From Branchiostoma floridae (taxonomy: Eukaryota; Chordata; Leptocardii; Amphioxiformes; Branchiostomatidae), in the NCBI RefSeq assembly GCF_000003815.2, contig NW_023365750.1, forward strand, positions 248,479 to 312,478: a DNA stretch of 64,000 nt, read 5' to 3'. The translations under genes were made by a program, and so were the position numbers. This document shows, piece by piece, positions 42,750-55,143 of the stretch; the stretch's first letter is position 1; every line of letters starts with the position of its first letter. Under the pieces are notes generated by a model. The model had not been told where the DNA came from and made no database searches. It was given only the letters and a program-made list of their open reading frames with translations.

Positions 42750-45700
42750 GTAAGTACAAATGTGTTTACTGACTTTTGTCAACTGTGCTAAATCTCACCT
42801 TGTTTTAAATTGTATACAACTTTGTGAATACGGTTTCGATTGTTTGGAGTCCTGTGGCAATCCTTTGTCTCAAATCTAATACATACGCTACAGTCTTTTA
42901 TGCAGTCGACCATTTTGTAGTTGGTGGGCATAACACCGGCAATCAATATCTGATCCCGTTTAGTACAGTTTACCACGCCCTGTTTCGTACATAATTCAGT
43001 TATCTGTGGACGGATAGTTTTAGTCGATAGGAGTTTTTGCTCTAGCAAACTACATGAATATAGATAATTTCAGTCACATGCATGTTGTCATTTCGTTTGC
43101 ATATTTTAACCCTACCCAGACGGGATGTCATTCCTGGGACTGGGAGAAGGCTCATTCGACCCCCCCCCCCCCCTCATAATTTCCACACAGCTCACAGTTT
43201 CATCACCAAATTTGTAGGGGTACGAAACTTGTGAAGTTCCAAACTCCTCTGCATTTGATATCATTATGGCGCAATATGACGTAATCATGACGTCATTAAG
43301 TTGATTTGATGGCTAAAACGACCTAACTTTGGAACTGTCACAATAGGTTAAAAATAGAATGGTTTCATATTAGTATTCGCCTTGCAATACCTCTGTTTAC
43401 AGTAGCAACAACATATGTATTTTAGATAGATTTCGATCTGCCATGTTGGATTATCAGCCTTAAATGTCTTGAGATTCATCGTTTTCAACATATTATCCCT
43501 GAATTCCTTGAAAACGGATTGAAACGTTCACATAGATGTTTTTGTATAAAAATACCAAATAGTGACTTGTCATCATGATAGTGTCCGCCATATTGGATTT
43601 CGACCAAATACGTTACCACATTAGCATGGTTTATAAATATCTAAGTATAAATCTAAATATATAACATATTGAATATGTATGAAAACAAGCGTGGTTTAGC
43701 AATAAAGCCTTGAAATCTCATTGCATGTTTAAACCCCAAATTAATAAATTTCGTAAAATACATCTTTTAGAAACCCGTTGCCATGGCTTTGACCATTTCT
43801 GGATAGAGTTAAAGGCCTGGTAACACAGTATTTATGGGAGACCCCCGTGAGCAATTATAGTAGTTCGAGTATAAAGTAGTGCCTCACAGTGCTTGCAAAG
43901 GCCGTAATTATTCTTCCGTGCACAACAGTGAGATGAAAACTCTGGTGAATGTTAGAGGAATACATCAGTTTTGAGACTGTCCAAGTTGGATTACGTTGCT
44001 TTTTCGGCCGGCGGGAATTAGCGCCTTATACTATACCGGGCAATGCCTTTGCGTCGCCTGCAGTTCCATGACCTTCGCTGGGGGTCAAATCAAAGTGTCG
44101 TTTATAAAAGAACGAGCATGAAAATCTCTGCTCATTTTCATATATTTCTGTAGGCTGTATCCTGAACTTCAATACATTAAATTCTTGTTATTTGTTTCTG
44201 CACCCTACTATAAATTCTGATGCGTTACGTGCAAACGTTCCAGAGTGTCTTGTAGGATCTAAAATCCTATTGCAAGACCATCATTAAGTCTTCCGGACCG
44301 GATCATCTAACTGTACAAAACACAATTATGCATCGATTTTAGCTAACACACTCATAATGATAACTCGGGCGTAGCGGAATACGCCGTGTCAAAATTGATT
44401 CCAATATAAGCGTAAATTATATTATGGCTACATGTACCATCTGTTACGTAATAAAGATTAATCAGTTAAATTCATTCGCTCTGTTACAGCTTTCCATGAC
44501 TCCACAATTCCACCTCCACTAGGTAAGTACCGCAAAGCTTCATGTCTAGCAATCTCGCGGTGCTTTATATGTAAAGACGCTAACCCTATTCAGACTGGGT
44601 TAACCCTATTCGGTCCCAGGTTGACTAAAAAGCCCTGTCTAGATATGGTTAAGTACTCTGCTGTGCTGTACGGATATTGTTGCCTTTAAATCTTTGCAAT
44701 TTTTCTGTCGTTCAACAAAAAAAAAAAATGAGCTAGTAACAAAACTTTCTGACTGAACTAGCTAGTACGACTATTGTCATTGTATTCATCCATGGCCGCC
44801 TTGTAACGCTTTTTTTTAATCTATATGGCGATTTTAATAATGATGAGATAATCAAAGGATGATTAATGATAATGATGATATCAGTATTGGTTATTTTTAG
44901 CAAAAAATTGCTTTAATAGTTCTTTAAGGCATGCCATGAACGACATTAAACATTTCTTGTTTTCTTCAGCCGTCACCTGTCCTTATCCAGTAGACCTGGT
45001 CTTCCTTGTGGACAGCTCGGAGAGTTTCAGGACGAGCGGTTTCGAGGATGCAAAGACATTCGTCCAGAAAGTAGTTACCTATTTTACACTCGGAGAAAAC
45101 GACACAAGGGTCGGTGTTGTCACGTACAGCAACGCCGACGCGCAGATCACACGCGTGAAGCTCAATGAAAATTACACCAGAGTTGAGCTCTTAACTGAGA
45201 TTCGCAACATTCCTTATGACAGAGGTCACACCTTCACTGGACTTGGTCTTGATCACGTGCGCAATAATTCGTTTCTCGAAGTAAACGGCCGGCGGAATGA
45301 TACTCTCGACTTCTTGGTCGTAATTAGCGATGATGAGTCAGAGGACAACGTCACCCGTCCGGCACAACTGTTACGCCAGATGGGCATCACTGTGTTCGTT
45401 GTTGGAGTTGGCACGGAAAGGGACATTTCACAACCTACTCTAGAGGCTATTGCTGGTACTCCAGACAGGGTGTTCAGGCTGGAGGACCATGATTTCCTTG
45501 TGGATGACCAGCACCCCAGATCTATAAGGGAGACAATTTGTAACGGTGAGTAATATGCTGACCCTGATTCCTTATCGTGGTCTCTAAATGGTTGATAGCA
45601 TTATGTGTAATCTTTTTTAAACGATATTTGCTGTTTACATTATAATCAAGTTGTGTTTATAGACCGATATTTGCAAACATACTTTTTACGCTATCTTCTT

Positions 45701-48700
45701 CCTCTATCAATGCCGACATTAAGGTGAATGGAACAAATCAAAAGACTTTACAATCCAACACAATGCCAAAGAATCGTACAAGAAATGTGGTGTGATCAAA
45801 TTCTGTAAAACAAAAGAATTATGGATCCATATATTTAAACAGTTGACCTTTCTTTACAGCGAGTAACCTTTGCGATCCATCCCCGTGTCACGCCAACGCC
45901 ACCTGCCGACTGTTCGGGAGAACCACAACGTGCACGTGTAAAGTCGGATTCGTCGGAGACGGCCGTGTCTCCTGCACAGGTTCGTCACCATCCTCCAAAC
46001 ACTGTTGCTATTTTTTTGCAGTCTGCCGTATGTTGTTCTTACACAATGTCAAATAAATCAGGTCAGGCATTTAGAATCATTATTTTGAACGGTTTACTTT
46101 CTATTACTAATCTAAGATTCATCATTGTGTTCTTTATGTCCAGTTGTACAATGCCCTGTCCTGACGGCACCAGCGAACGGCGCGCTGTCTACAAACAGAC
46201 ATCAGTACCAGGATCAGGTCACCTTCACCTGTAACACCGGGTACAACCTGGTCGGCCAAACCAGCATTACCTGTCTTGTGACTGGTTCCTGGAGTACAAG
46301 TCCGCCGACATGCAACCGTTAGTAATCATATGCATGTTGTTTATTTGTACACCGGTACCTCCCCACGGAATAAATTGTGTTCAAGCTATACATTTTCTAC
46401 TCTGTAAAAGCCACACACTTCAATGTCAAGATTGATAGAGAGCCCTTCGTATTGTATTTTCTATTTAAGCCATCCAATGTCCGGCTCAGACTGCACCAGC
46501 TAACGGAGCGATAAGTCCCACCGGACCACAAAACTACCCGGTAACAGTCAGCTACACCTGTAATAACGGATACGTACGGAACGGTGCTACTAGTGCAACG
46601 TGCCAAGCTGACGGAATATGGAGCAACCCTGTTCATACATGCACACGTAAGATGACTTTCAAGTTTATATGTGCTAGTGATATTCACGGAATTGTAGTAT
46701 AGTCGGACACTTGGTGTTAAAGGGAGCAATGAAAGCACCTTTCTGGATTCAGATCATTACAGAGAATCAAAGATTCAAAACCGTTGCTTTTTGCATTTTA
46801 ACACACAGAAATATATACATTATTGACCTACAAATAAAATTCTATTGACTATTTCAGCTATACAATGTCCGGTGCTGTCGGCCCCAGCTAACGGAGTACG
46901 GTCACCAACTACCGGTTCCAATTTCTACACGAACACAATCGCGTTTACCTGTAACGCGGGATATCAACTAACCGGAACCTCTCCTCTAACGTGCCAAGCT
47001 GACGGAACATGGAGCAACACTGTTCCAACATGCACACGTAAGTTGAATTTGACACTCATATATTCAGACCATTTATAGCAAAATGTAGTTATGTAGATAC
47101 CTGCACTATGGTAGTTTGGTAGAGCAAATTAAAAGTGAGCGACCTAAGCGAACTCCTACCAGGACACGGTTACGTTCACCTGTAGTTTGTGGGTACCAAC
47201 TGAACGGAGTATTACATGTGCCAATCTGATGAAACAATCAGCATGTGTTATACGACTTGCATGTTTATAATAGTATACTGTCTAGCAATGTCCATCTAAT
47301 TGTTGTATACATATACAGTATTCAGAAGATGATACTTAGACACAATCCGTTCGTCGACGTCAACAGGCGTCGATCTGCGCATATTCATGTTAAAATAGAT
47401 AAATACTAATAAATGTTTTGATCATTTCAGGTATACAATGTCCGGTGTTGTCGGCCCCAACTAATGGAATTCGGACACCAGCGACCGGATCTAACTTCTA
47501 CCAGGACACGATCACCTCTACCTGTAACAACGGCTACGTACGGGTTGGGGCTTTTGATACCAGGTGCCAAGCTAATGGGCAGTGGTCCAATCCCGTCCCA
47601 ACATGCACACGTAAGATGTTTTGACAAACAACTACGTATACACTCTAGTAATGGGAGCAGAGGAACTCGAATGGCCCCTCAGATCGGTGCATTATATATG
47701 GGAAGGTATGCAAACAGACGTGATAAATGATAAAAAAATGTTAAAAAAAAAAGAAAGTGCATACCAGCACAAGTTAGAACTCAAACCCTGAAGCCTAATA
47801 TACGAGGGTGACCAATTAGTCCTCAGTACCAAAAATAATAAGCACAACATATGTGGGTCGAGTTCCCATGCCGTAAATTCTTTCTCATTAACAAAAAAAA
47901 TGTCAAAATGTTTGATAATGATTCTCTTCCTATTTCACGCAAAAAGAAGTGGGTGTCTGACTTCCAGCAGTGCAAATTGACCTGCACACATCAGGTCGCA
48001 GCCACGTTTTTTGTCCTTCTCCCTTATCTAACGATACTGGGTGTCATTTGCAAAGTAATGATCACACTACTTTGAATTTTTGTACACATTCATATACGAC
48101 TTTATACTTGACATCTATATATATGCTTAAATATCTGAGTTGTGCCTATTATTTCTGGGTGAGGCCGTGGACTTATTGATCGCCCCTCGTTTATTTGCAC
48201 CCACGCCATTGAACATCACTTTGTGCACAGAGCGTGCTAGTAAATATACCAGATAACTGCCTTAACATTGTACGAGATGGAAATTAGCAATTGGGAGAGC
48301 ATATTAAACACTTATTACTACATGTATCTCATGAGTTGGCAAAAGACATTGCTCTGTATACCTTTTCCTCAAAAGGTTTTTGAACAAGTCTGTTAAAACT
48401 TTTCAGCCAGGCAATGTCCGGCGTTGACCCCTCCAGCAAACGGAGCACTGAGTACTGCCGGGCCATACTTCTACCCGAACCAGGTTACATTCAGCTGTAA
48501 CTCGGGATACCAAAGAAACGGAGTCTCTCCTGTGACGTGCCAAGCTGACGGAACATGGAGCAACCCTGTCCCAACATGCACACGTAAGATGAGTTTGAGC
48601 ATATTATTACCAGTAATTGCTAGCAAAAATGTAGTTTTCAGAGGCAAAAATTCTAATAGCGAGAAAATATTAAGAAAGGTTGCCACTCTCAGTATTGAAA

Positions 48701-51700
48701 TGCTGGAAAAATGACGACTATAATCCAATTGTGCATTGCACAAACATACACTAGATGTTGGTGAGAGAACTGCTATAAACAATTCAATAAATATGTCGCT
48801 CTATGTGCATGTCTTAAAGGTCCTTAATAACCAATTCCAGCCGTACAATGTCCGGCGTTGATTGCCCCAACTTACGGAGCGCTGAATCCCCCGGCTGGAC
48901 CATACGTCTACCAAAACCAGGTTACAGTCACATGTAACTCCGGATACCAACTGAACGGAGTCTCTTCTCTAACGTGCCAAGCTGACGGAACTTGGAGCAA
49001 CAATGTTCCAACATGCGAACGTAAGATGACTTCCAAGTTGATATGAACCAGAATGCCTATTAAATTCCACATTAAGCAGATAACAGAGGGAATATAACAA
49101 GCAAATTGTCTGGTATAAATAATGTATTATAACATACTAGACTTAAATTACATGATAGGCATTGTTTTGTGCATTTTCATTTACAACATTCACAAAAGAG
49201 CCCCGTAAGAAAAAGTCATTGGTCGTTTCAGCCAGACAATGTCCGGTGTTGAATGCTCCAACCAATGGAGCACGGACGCCCCCTACCGGATCTAACCTAT
49301 ATCAGAACCAGGTCACGTTCACCTGTAACGCGGGATACGACCTAGACGGAGTCTCTCCTGTGACGTGCCAAGCTGACGGAATATGGAGTAACCCTGTTCC
49401 AGTATGCAGACGTAAGGCGAACTTTGACTAATCGAATATTTTCGAGGTAGTGTAATTTGTACATCTAAACAGAAGTAAATAGTTTTTTTTTCTAGCGAAT
49501 AGGAAGTCCAGTTTCAAATTTACTGGAGATACCGTCCAAATCTTTCGAAATAAATGTTGTTCTTAGCAGCATAAAAATGTAGATCCCTAAAGGATTCCTG
49601 AACAATACAACTTATCGATTGCAGCGAGGTGTCCGGCGTTGACGGCCCCAACTAACGGAGCACGGACGCCCCCTACCGGACAGAACTCCTACCAGGACGT
49701 GATCAGGTTCACCTGTAACTCTGGATACATACGGAACGGTGCTTTCGATACGACATGCCAAGCCGACGGAACATGGAGCAACCCTGTTCCAACGTGCGAA
49801 CGTAAGATTAGTTTGGTAATGACAGTTACTGGTAATTACTAGTATGCTGTTGATGATGAACTTATTATCACAAGCTTGGTACAAAACTAAATCTTTAGCA
49901 AAGGTTTTTTTTTTCTAGAGTGAGTTTTTCAAACGTTATACGAAATTTTGATTTGAGCCCTAACATGGTTTGAGCCCTAACATGGTTAATGTTTCTATAA
50001 AAGACTGTTAAAATCTTTTTTTTTTTTCAGGAAGACAATGTCCGGATTTGACGGCCCCAACTAACGGAGCGCTGAGTCCTCTCGCACCACACAACTACCC
50101 TGTCACTGTTACGTTCACCTGTAACACGGGATACGTACGAAACGGCGCTGCAACTACGACGTGTCAAGCTGACGGATCATGGAGCAACCCTACTCCAACA
50201 TGCATACGTAAGACAACTCGCAAATTGATGTCTACTGGCAATTTTGAACGATTTGATGTACTAGTATGTAAACATATCAGAAAGAAGTAGTATGACCTGT
50301 ACTTTTTCTGTACAGAAATATATCTCCGTAATAAAGTGTTATTGAACATTTCAGACGGACAATGTTCAACTTTGACGGCCCCAAATAACGGGGCACTGAG
50401 TCCTCTCGGAGCGACGTCCCTCGGGAATACAGTAACGTTCACCTGTAACTCGGGATATGTACTGTACGGCGCAACTACATCGACGTGCCAGGCTGGGGGA
50501 ACATGGAGCAACCCTTCTCCAACATGCACACGTAAGACGACTTGCAAGAAAGAGAGATACCTGTAATGAGTAATATTTCAGCGACACCATGACCGCCAAC
50601 TAATAGGGCGCTGAATTCTCTTGGACCGTATGCCTGCCCTATAACTTTACCTTTCTAGCTGAGAGTAACTTTACACAAAGAAAAATAGGTGTCCTGTTTT
50701 TAAGACTCAAAATTTGGCATACATGTTTTTCCATGCATTATTAGTATCTAGAGTCTATAAGGTATCAATTTTATTTTATCATTTCAGCCAGAGCATGTCA
50801 AGCTTTGACGGCCCCAACTAACGGAGCGCTGAGTCCTGCCGCACCGCACAACTATCCTGTCACAGTTACGTTCACCTGTAACACGGGATACGTACGGAAC
50901 GGCGATCAAACTACGACGTGCCAAGCTGACGGAACATGGAGCAACCATTCTCCAACATGCACACGTAAGGCGACTTGCAAGAAAGAAAGATAGCTGTAAT
51001 GAGTACTATTTCAGCGACAAGATGACTGCCAACTAATAGGGCGCTGAATTCTCTTGGACCGTATGCCTGCCCTATAACTTTACCTTTCTAGCTAAAAGTA
51101 ACGTTTCTCGAAGAAAAATAGGCGTCCAGTTTTTAAGACTCAAAACTTACCATACATGTTGTTCCATGCATCATTAGTATATAGGGTCTATAAGGTATCA
51201 ATTTTATTTTATCATTTCAGCCAGAGCATGTCAAGCTTTGATGGCCCCGACTTACGGAGTGCTGAGTCCTGCTGCACCGTACAATTACCCTGTCACGGTT
51301 ACGTTCACCTGCAACACGGGATACGTACGGAACGGCGATCAAACTACGACGTGCCAAGCTGACGGATCATGGAACAACCCTACTCCAACATGCACACAAA
51401 CACGTAAGTCGATCTGCAAATTTATTTATGCTAGCGAAGTCAGTCGGATTTTTGAAAGTAAGAATGTAGTATTAGGCCGAAAAGACATGGCCTGTCATTT
51501 ATATATGACTGATAGCCATGGATCAAAAGGCGACATCTTTTGGGTATCTTCAATATAAACATATATCTCAAATGAAAGGCTCTTAAACTTTCAGTTGGAC
51601 AATGTTCGGCGTTGGCGGCCCCAACTAACGGAGCACGGACGCCCCCTACCGGAGCAACCTCCTATGGGAATACGGTAACATTCACCTGTAACTCGGGATA

Positions 51701-53254
51701 CGTACGGAACGGCACTGCTACCGCGACTTGCAAATCTGACGGAACATGGAGTAATCCTATACCAACATGCACACGTAAGACGATTTTGTCATGTCATATA
51801 AATGTTAAAAAAATTTTTTAGAAACTTTTCTTTATTCAAAACATGATAGACTAGTATAGATTTAAAGGCATATTTAAAAGGGTTATTAACCATTTTTTAA
51901 TGTGCAAGGAAGTGAAATAAAAAGATAAACTTATTGATGGACTTTAAAAAACATACAGCAGACGAACTTTGTAGGACATTTTAGTGCAGAAATAAATCTC
52001 GTTAATAAAACGTTATTGAAAATTTCAGCCAGACAATGTCCGACGCTGGCCGCCCCAACTAACGGAGCGCTGAGTCCTCCCGGACCGGCATACTCCTACC
52101 CAAGCACGGTTATAGTCACCTGTAACTCGGGATACCAACTGAACGGAGTCTCTCCTGTGACGTGCCAAGCTGACGGAACATGGAGCAACCCTGTTGGAAC
52201 ATGCAGACGTAAGACGACTTGCAAGTTGATATAAAGGCTAGCAATGACCAGCAAACTGAAGAATACAGACATTAACCAGATAGTGAAAGAGTGTATTAGA
52301 AGGAAGTTTTCTTTCCGAATTCAAAACATGATAAGCAGGTGTAGATTAATTTGCGTCGTTCTGAACGCTTACAGTATACAGAAAGAGAGATACCTGTAAT
52401 GAGTAATATTTCAGCGAACCATGACCGCCAACTTATGGGGCGCTGAATTCTCTTGGACCGTATGCCTGTCCTAACTTAACCTTTCTAGCTGAGAGTAACT
52501 TTACAAAAAGAAAAATAGGTGTCCTGTTTTTAAGACTCAAAATTTGGCATACATGTTTTTCCATGCATTATTAGTATCTAGAGTCCATAAGGTATCAATT
52601 TTATTTTATCATTTCAGCCAGACCATGTCAAGCTTTGACGGCCCCAACTAACGGATCGCTGAGTCCTGCCGCACCGCACAACTATCCTGTCACAGTTACG
52701 TTCACCTGTAACACGGGATACGTACGGAACGGCGCTGAAACTACGACGTGCCAAGCTGACGGATCATGGAGCCACCCAGTTCCAGCATGCACACAAACAC
52801 GTAAGTCGACCTGCAAGTTGATGTTTACTAGCAATGTCAGTCGAATTGTTAAATGTAAGAATATAATTTAGTATTAGATGGAAATTACATGACCTTCATA
52901 AAAATTACTGATAATCATGAATCAAAAGGCGACCTTTTTATAATTCTTATCACCAGTATAGACATACAATCGTAAAAAAAAAGGTTCTTTAACATTTCAG
53001 CCGGGCAATGTTCGGCGTTGACTGCCCCAATCAACGGATCACGGATGCCCCCTACCGGAGCAAACTCCTATGGGAATACGGTGACGTTCACCTGTAACCC
53101 AGGATACGTACGGAACGGCGCTGCTACCTCGACGTGCCAAGCTGACGGAACATGGACTTATCCTGTTCCAACGTGCAAACGTAAGACGGAACTTGGTTTA
53201 TATATACCGTACCATCAGTTTCAAGTTAGTTTTACTGTGCGTGGTAATCTCACT

Positions 53255-53285
<31 letters not shown>

Positions 53286-55143
53286 ATCAAAAGGCATCGT
53301 TTTGTACATAGATCTCCGATATAAAAAGTTGTTGGTCATGCATTATAGTGCATTGAAACCACGTTCCTCGTAAATGAATTAGAATCAAAATAAAACAGAC
53401 GTAGGTATGAACGTATTTTCTTGCATCTTAAGTGCAGAAATGAATCTCTAAATAAAAGGTTATCGACCATTCGTTTAGCCAGAACATGTCCGGTGTTGAC
53501 GGCCCCAACTAACGGAGCGCTGAGTCCCCCCGGACCATACTCCTACCTGAACCAGGTTACAGTCATCTGTAACACGGGATACCAACTAACCGAAGTGTCT
53601 CCTGTGACGTGCCAAGCAGACGGAACATGGAGCAACACTGTCCCAACATGCACACGTAAGACGTGTTTGACAGATATACACGTACTGAATGTCTAAATGT
53701 TAGACTTGTTGAACTGTGCAAAGGACTGTTTATTACGTTTTGGCATTGAATTATATTGTTTATTGTTTAAATGTAGTATTGATAGACAATAGTATTTCTA
53801 GGTTCTCCAATATTTATCTGGATTTATTCCGCTTTAACGATAATCAAACATTCTTGTTATTTGCAGAAGTTGACTTCTGCAGTCCCAATCCGTGTAAAAA
53901 TGGAGGAACTTGCATTGATAGGGACAGTGGCTTCCAATGTGTGTGTTCGGCTGACTATGAAGGAGATACTTGTCAAACAGGTAAGTAACTCGTCTTTAAC
54001 ATCATACACATTTTGGTTACTCCTTCTCTATCCACTTGTAGAAAGCGAATTTTCAACGACCACTATTGATGACCAATCACTTAAGAACGGAAATTCACGG
54101 GAGATATAGGCACGTGATCTTTATTAACACGTGATCTTGTGGATATGTGACGTCAGCAATTGGTCAAACGTGCGAGTAATTTTATAAGGCCCACCGTTTC
54201 TGTTCAGTAATGGCCGAAGTGCCATTGCTTTATAATCATATTGGTCTATTTACTCATTAAGTCAAATGCTTCCTTTTACAGAAAGGCCAATTTTTGGAGT
54301 CGGGGCCGTGGTGGGTATCGCAGTCGGCTGTATTGTCGGTGGAATGCTGCTAGTGGGCGCTGTTACACTTCTTATTCTATGTTGCCGGAAGGAGAAGAAC
54401 AAAGAACATAACATAGGTATAGTACTTGTACACCAAAAAGCAGCTGGATATGATGTTGGAAACGGTCATCGATCAGACAAACGTTTCCAAACAATATCCG
54501 TTGTTTTTCTTCATTGACGATGTCTTTTGGCGTATCGTATTACATGGAAGTCTAATCTTCATCGAAGTAAAGTACATGTCCGATAGTCTATATTCAAAAA
54601 TGTTATCTTCAATCATTCAGAAATGTGGTTCTGGAATGCCATATTCTCTTTTTAATACACGTTTTACTTAACATTCAAGACAATGTGATAAGAGATTTTT
54701 AAATTTTATTTTGTGTGTTTGAGTAGGGATATCCTTTTTTTTTTCAATTTACAACGTTATTGGAAAATTTGAGTGGCTAGTGTTTCTGTCATACATTACA
54801 GATCAACATTGCTTCATATTTAAAAATCTATCAAAAGAACGTCTAAATCCAATTAAAAGACAACTGAGCATTAAAATCTTCACTCTTCTGCACCGTTGCA
54901 GCGGAAGCAGTTTACGAAGACGTCCGCGCACTGCAAGGCAGGGCTGTGTCTCAGCGATCCGGAACCGGAAGTGACGTCTACTACTCCTATCCCATGGCAC
55001 CCTTACCCGTGTCTCCGCCTCCGGTCCAACCTAGCGGCCATTACCAGGAGCTGAGGCCAACAGTGTACCAGAGTCTGCAAAGGCACCAGCGTACAACACC
55101 TCAATCTCAGAGCGCCACTATCTCACATGATTTTTCAAGGTAG
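42695..55143 (+). CDS. Gene C: vWA-EGF-(sushi)17-EGF single-pass receptor
   Basis: Exons sum to about 4314 nt, a continuous frame of about 1437 residues (about 1453 with the long TM exon). Same architecture as gene B. Intron 1 is 1.7 kb rather than 6.9 kb. Sushi exons 1-8 align with B's 1-8 in order. Exon 9 is a B9/APH-type chimera, and exons 11, 12 and 15 are amplified copies of one module. No lesions seen, so this is the cleanest full copy in the window. Confidence 0.9.
42750..44489. other. Gene C intron 1, no gene seen
   Basis: Contains the dispersed element at 43155-43465 with a poly-C run, then sequence matching 27712-28628 of gene B. Confidence 0.5.
44490..44522 (+). CDS. Gene C exon 2, IPPPLG linker
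   Basis: 33 nt microexon, AFHDSTIPPPLG, phase 1-1. Confidence 0.85.
   Translation, partial: LSMTPQFHLH
44970..45545 (+). CDS. Gene C exon 3, von Willebrand factor A domain
   Basis: 192 codons. [18 protein letters not shown] has a complete MIDAS DxSx[11 protein letters not shown] and VVISDDESEDN (Ser for Thr before the Asp). Ends TICNG. Main differences from B are in the GTERDISQ loop. Confidence 0.93.
45860..45979 (+). CDS. Gene C exon 4, EGF domain 1
   Basis: 40 codons. [19 protein letters not shown], then [17 protein letters not shown]. Six Cys, NAT sequon. Confidence 0.9.
46144..46317 (+). CDS. Gene C exon, sushi 1
   Basis: 174 nt, one codon shorter than B's. [19 protein letters not shown], then [29 protein letters not shown]. 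Confidence 0.92.
46470..46646 (+). CDS. Gene C exon, sushi 2
   Basis: 177 nt. [18 protein letters not shown], then [20 protein letters not shown] and VHTC. The acceptor is TTTAAG, weaker than TTTCAG in B and D, so skipping is plausible. Confidence 0.9.
46858..47037 (+). CDS. Gene C exon, sushi 3
   Basis: 180 nt. IQCPVLSAPANGVRSPTTG, then [28 protein letters not shown]. Confidence 0.92.
47146..47220 (+). pseudogene. Internal sushi-exon relic in gene C intron
   Basis: [11 protein letters not shown], then stop-containing GYQLNGV-like codons, no splice sites. Longest of the three paralogous relics. Confidence 0.7.
47431..47610 (+). CDS. Gene C exon, sushi 4
   Basis: 180 nt. [19 protein letters not shown], then [29 protein letters not shown]. 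Confidence 0.92.
47611..48406. other. Gene C intron with an insertion shared with gene D
   Basis: About 47750-48010 matches D 62590-62860 (GGTGACCAATTAGTCCTCAG, AAAAAGAAGTGGGTGTCTGA). Gene B lacks it. Small ORFs (for example NDSLPISRKKKWVSDFQQC) hint at an old retroelement but no domain was recognised. Confidence 0.45.
48407..48583 (+). CDS. Gene C exon, sushi 5
   Basis: 177 nt. RQCPALTPPANGALSTAGPY, then [20 protein letters not shown] and VPTC. PGPY-like loop, unlike B's exon 5. Confidence 0.92.
48841..49020 (+). CDS. Gene C exon, sushi 6
   Basis: 180 nt. VQCPALIAPTYGALNPPAG, then [28 protein letters not shown]. Confidence 0.92.
49232..49411 (+). CDS. Gene C exon, sushi 7
   Basis: 180 nt. 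[19 protein letters not shown], then [27 protein letters not shown]. Confidence 0.92.
49625..49801 (+). CDS. Gene C exon, sushi 8
   Basis: 177 nt. [18 protein letters not shown], then [20 protein letters not shown] and VPTC. Confidence 0.92.
50031..50207 (+). CDS. Gene C exon, sushi 9 (chimeric)
   Basis: 177 nt. It opens [13 protein letters not shown] like B's sushi 9 (and has the same upstream intron), then becomes [17 protein letters not shown] with the downstream intron of A's exon at 14602. This is an in-frame recombinant exon. Confidence 0.92.
50355..50531 (+). CDS. Gene C exon, sushi 10
   Basis: 177 nt. [18 protein letters not shown], then [27 protein letters not shown]. Ortholog-like partner of A's 14937. 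Confidence 0.92.
50788..50964 (+). CDS. Gene C exon, sushi 11
   Basis: 177 nt. [20 protein letters not shown], then [27 protein letters not shown]. First copy of the amplified module. A dead sushi relic (about 50578-50650) precedes it. Confidence 0.92.
51221..51403 (+). CDS. Gene C exon, sushi 12
   Basis: 183 nt. RACQALMAPTYGVLSPAAPY, then [30 protein letters not shown]. Second module copy, preceded by the same relic at about 51013-51080. Confidence 0.92.
51595..51774 (+). CDS. Gene C exon, sushi 13
   Basis: 180 nt. [19 protein letters not shown], then [27 protein letters not shown]. Confidence 0.92.
52029..52208 (+). CDS. Gene C exon, sushi 14
   Basis: 180 nt. [20 protein letters not shown], then [20 protein letters not shown] and VGTC. 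Confidence 0.92.
52618..52800 (+). CDS. Gene C exon, sushi 15
   Basis: 183 nt. [20 protein letters not shown], then [30 protein letters not shown]. Third module copy; its 3' end matches B's sushi 16, so it is also recombinant. Confidence 0.92.
53001..53180 (+). CDS. Gene C exon, sushi 16
   Basis: 180 nt. [19 protein letters not shown], then [27 protein letters not shown]. Confidence 0.92.
53254..53285. repeat. TA microsatellite
   Basis: About 16 TA units in the intron after gene C sushi 16. Gene B has no run here. Confidence 0.9.
53479..53655 (+). CDS. Gene C exon, sushi 17 (last)
   Basis: 177 nt. [20 protein letters not shown], then [27 protein letters not shown]. Glu replaces the usual Gly after QLT. 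Confidence 0.92.
53867..53980 (+). CDS. Gene C exon, EGF domain 2
   Basis: 38 codons. [15 protein letters not shown], then SGFQCVCSADYEGDTC. Confidence 0.92.
54282..54416 (+). CDS. Gene C exon, transmembrane segment
   Basis: [16 protein letters not shown], then [18 protein letters not shown] and CRKEKNKEHN. Donor at ATAG|GTATAG, or a second phase-1 donor after AACG at 54464 that adds IVLVHQKAAGYDVGNG-type residues, open in this gene. Confidence 0.92.
54902..55143 (+). CDS. Gene C exon, cytoplasmic tail and stop
   Basis: 80 residues, AEAVYEDV to SHDFSR. Same Tyr motifs as gene B (YEDV, YYSYP, YQEL, YQSL). Few substitutions, for example PTVYQSL for PAVYQSL. Confidence 0.93.

Larger units (their letters stand above)
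37740..42750. repeat. Segmental duplication, copy 1 (gene B 3' end to gene C promoter and exon 1)
   Basis: Matches 53285-58300 base for base over most of its length, with few substitutions and small indels by eye. It includes the last sushi, EGF2, TM and tail exons, the intergenic region and the next gene's signal-peptide exon. The repeating unit therefore joins the tail of one gene to the head of the next. Confidence 0.85.

Noticed and set aside
47851-48179. Small ORFs shared by genes C and D introns
   Set aside because: The D copy is partly deleted and no recognisable domain exists. Treated as an inserted noncoding or dead element.
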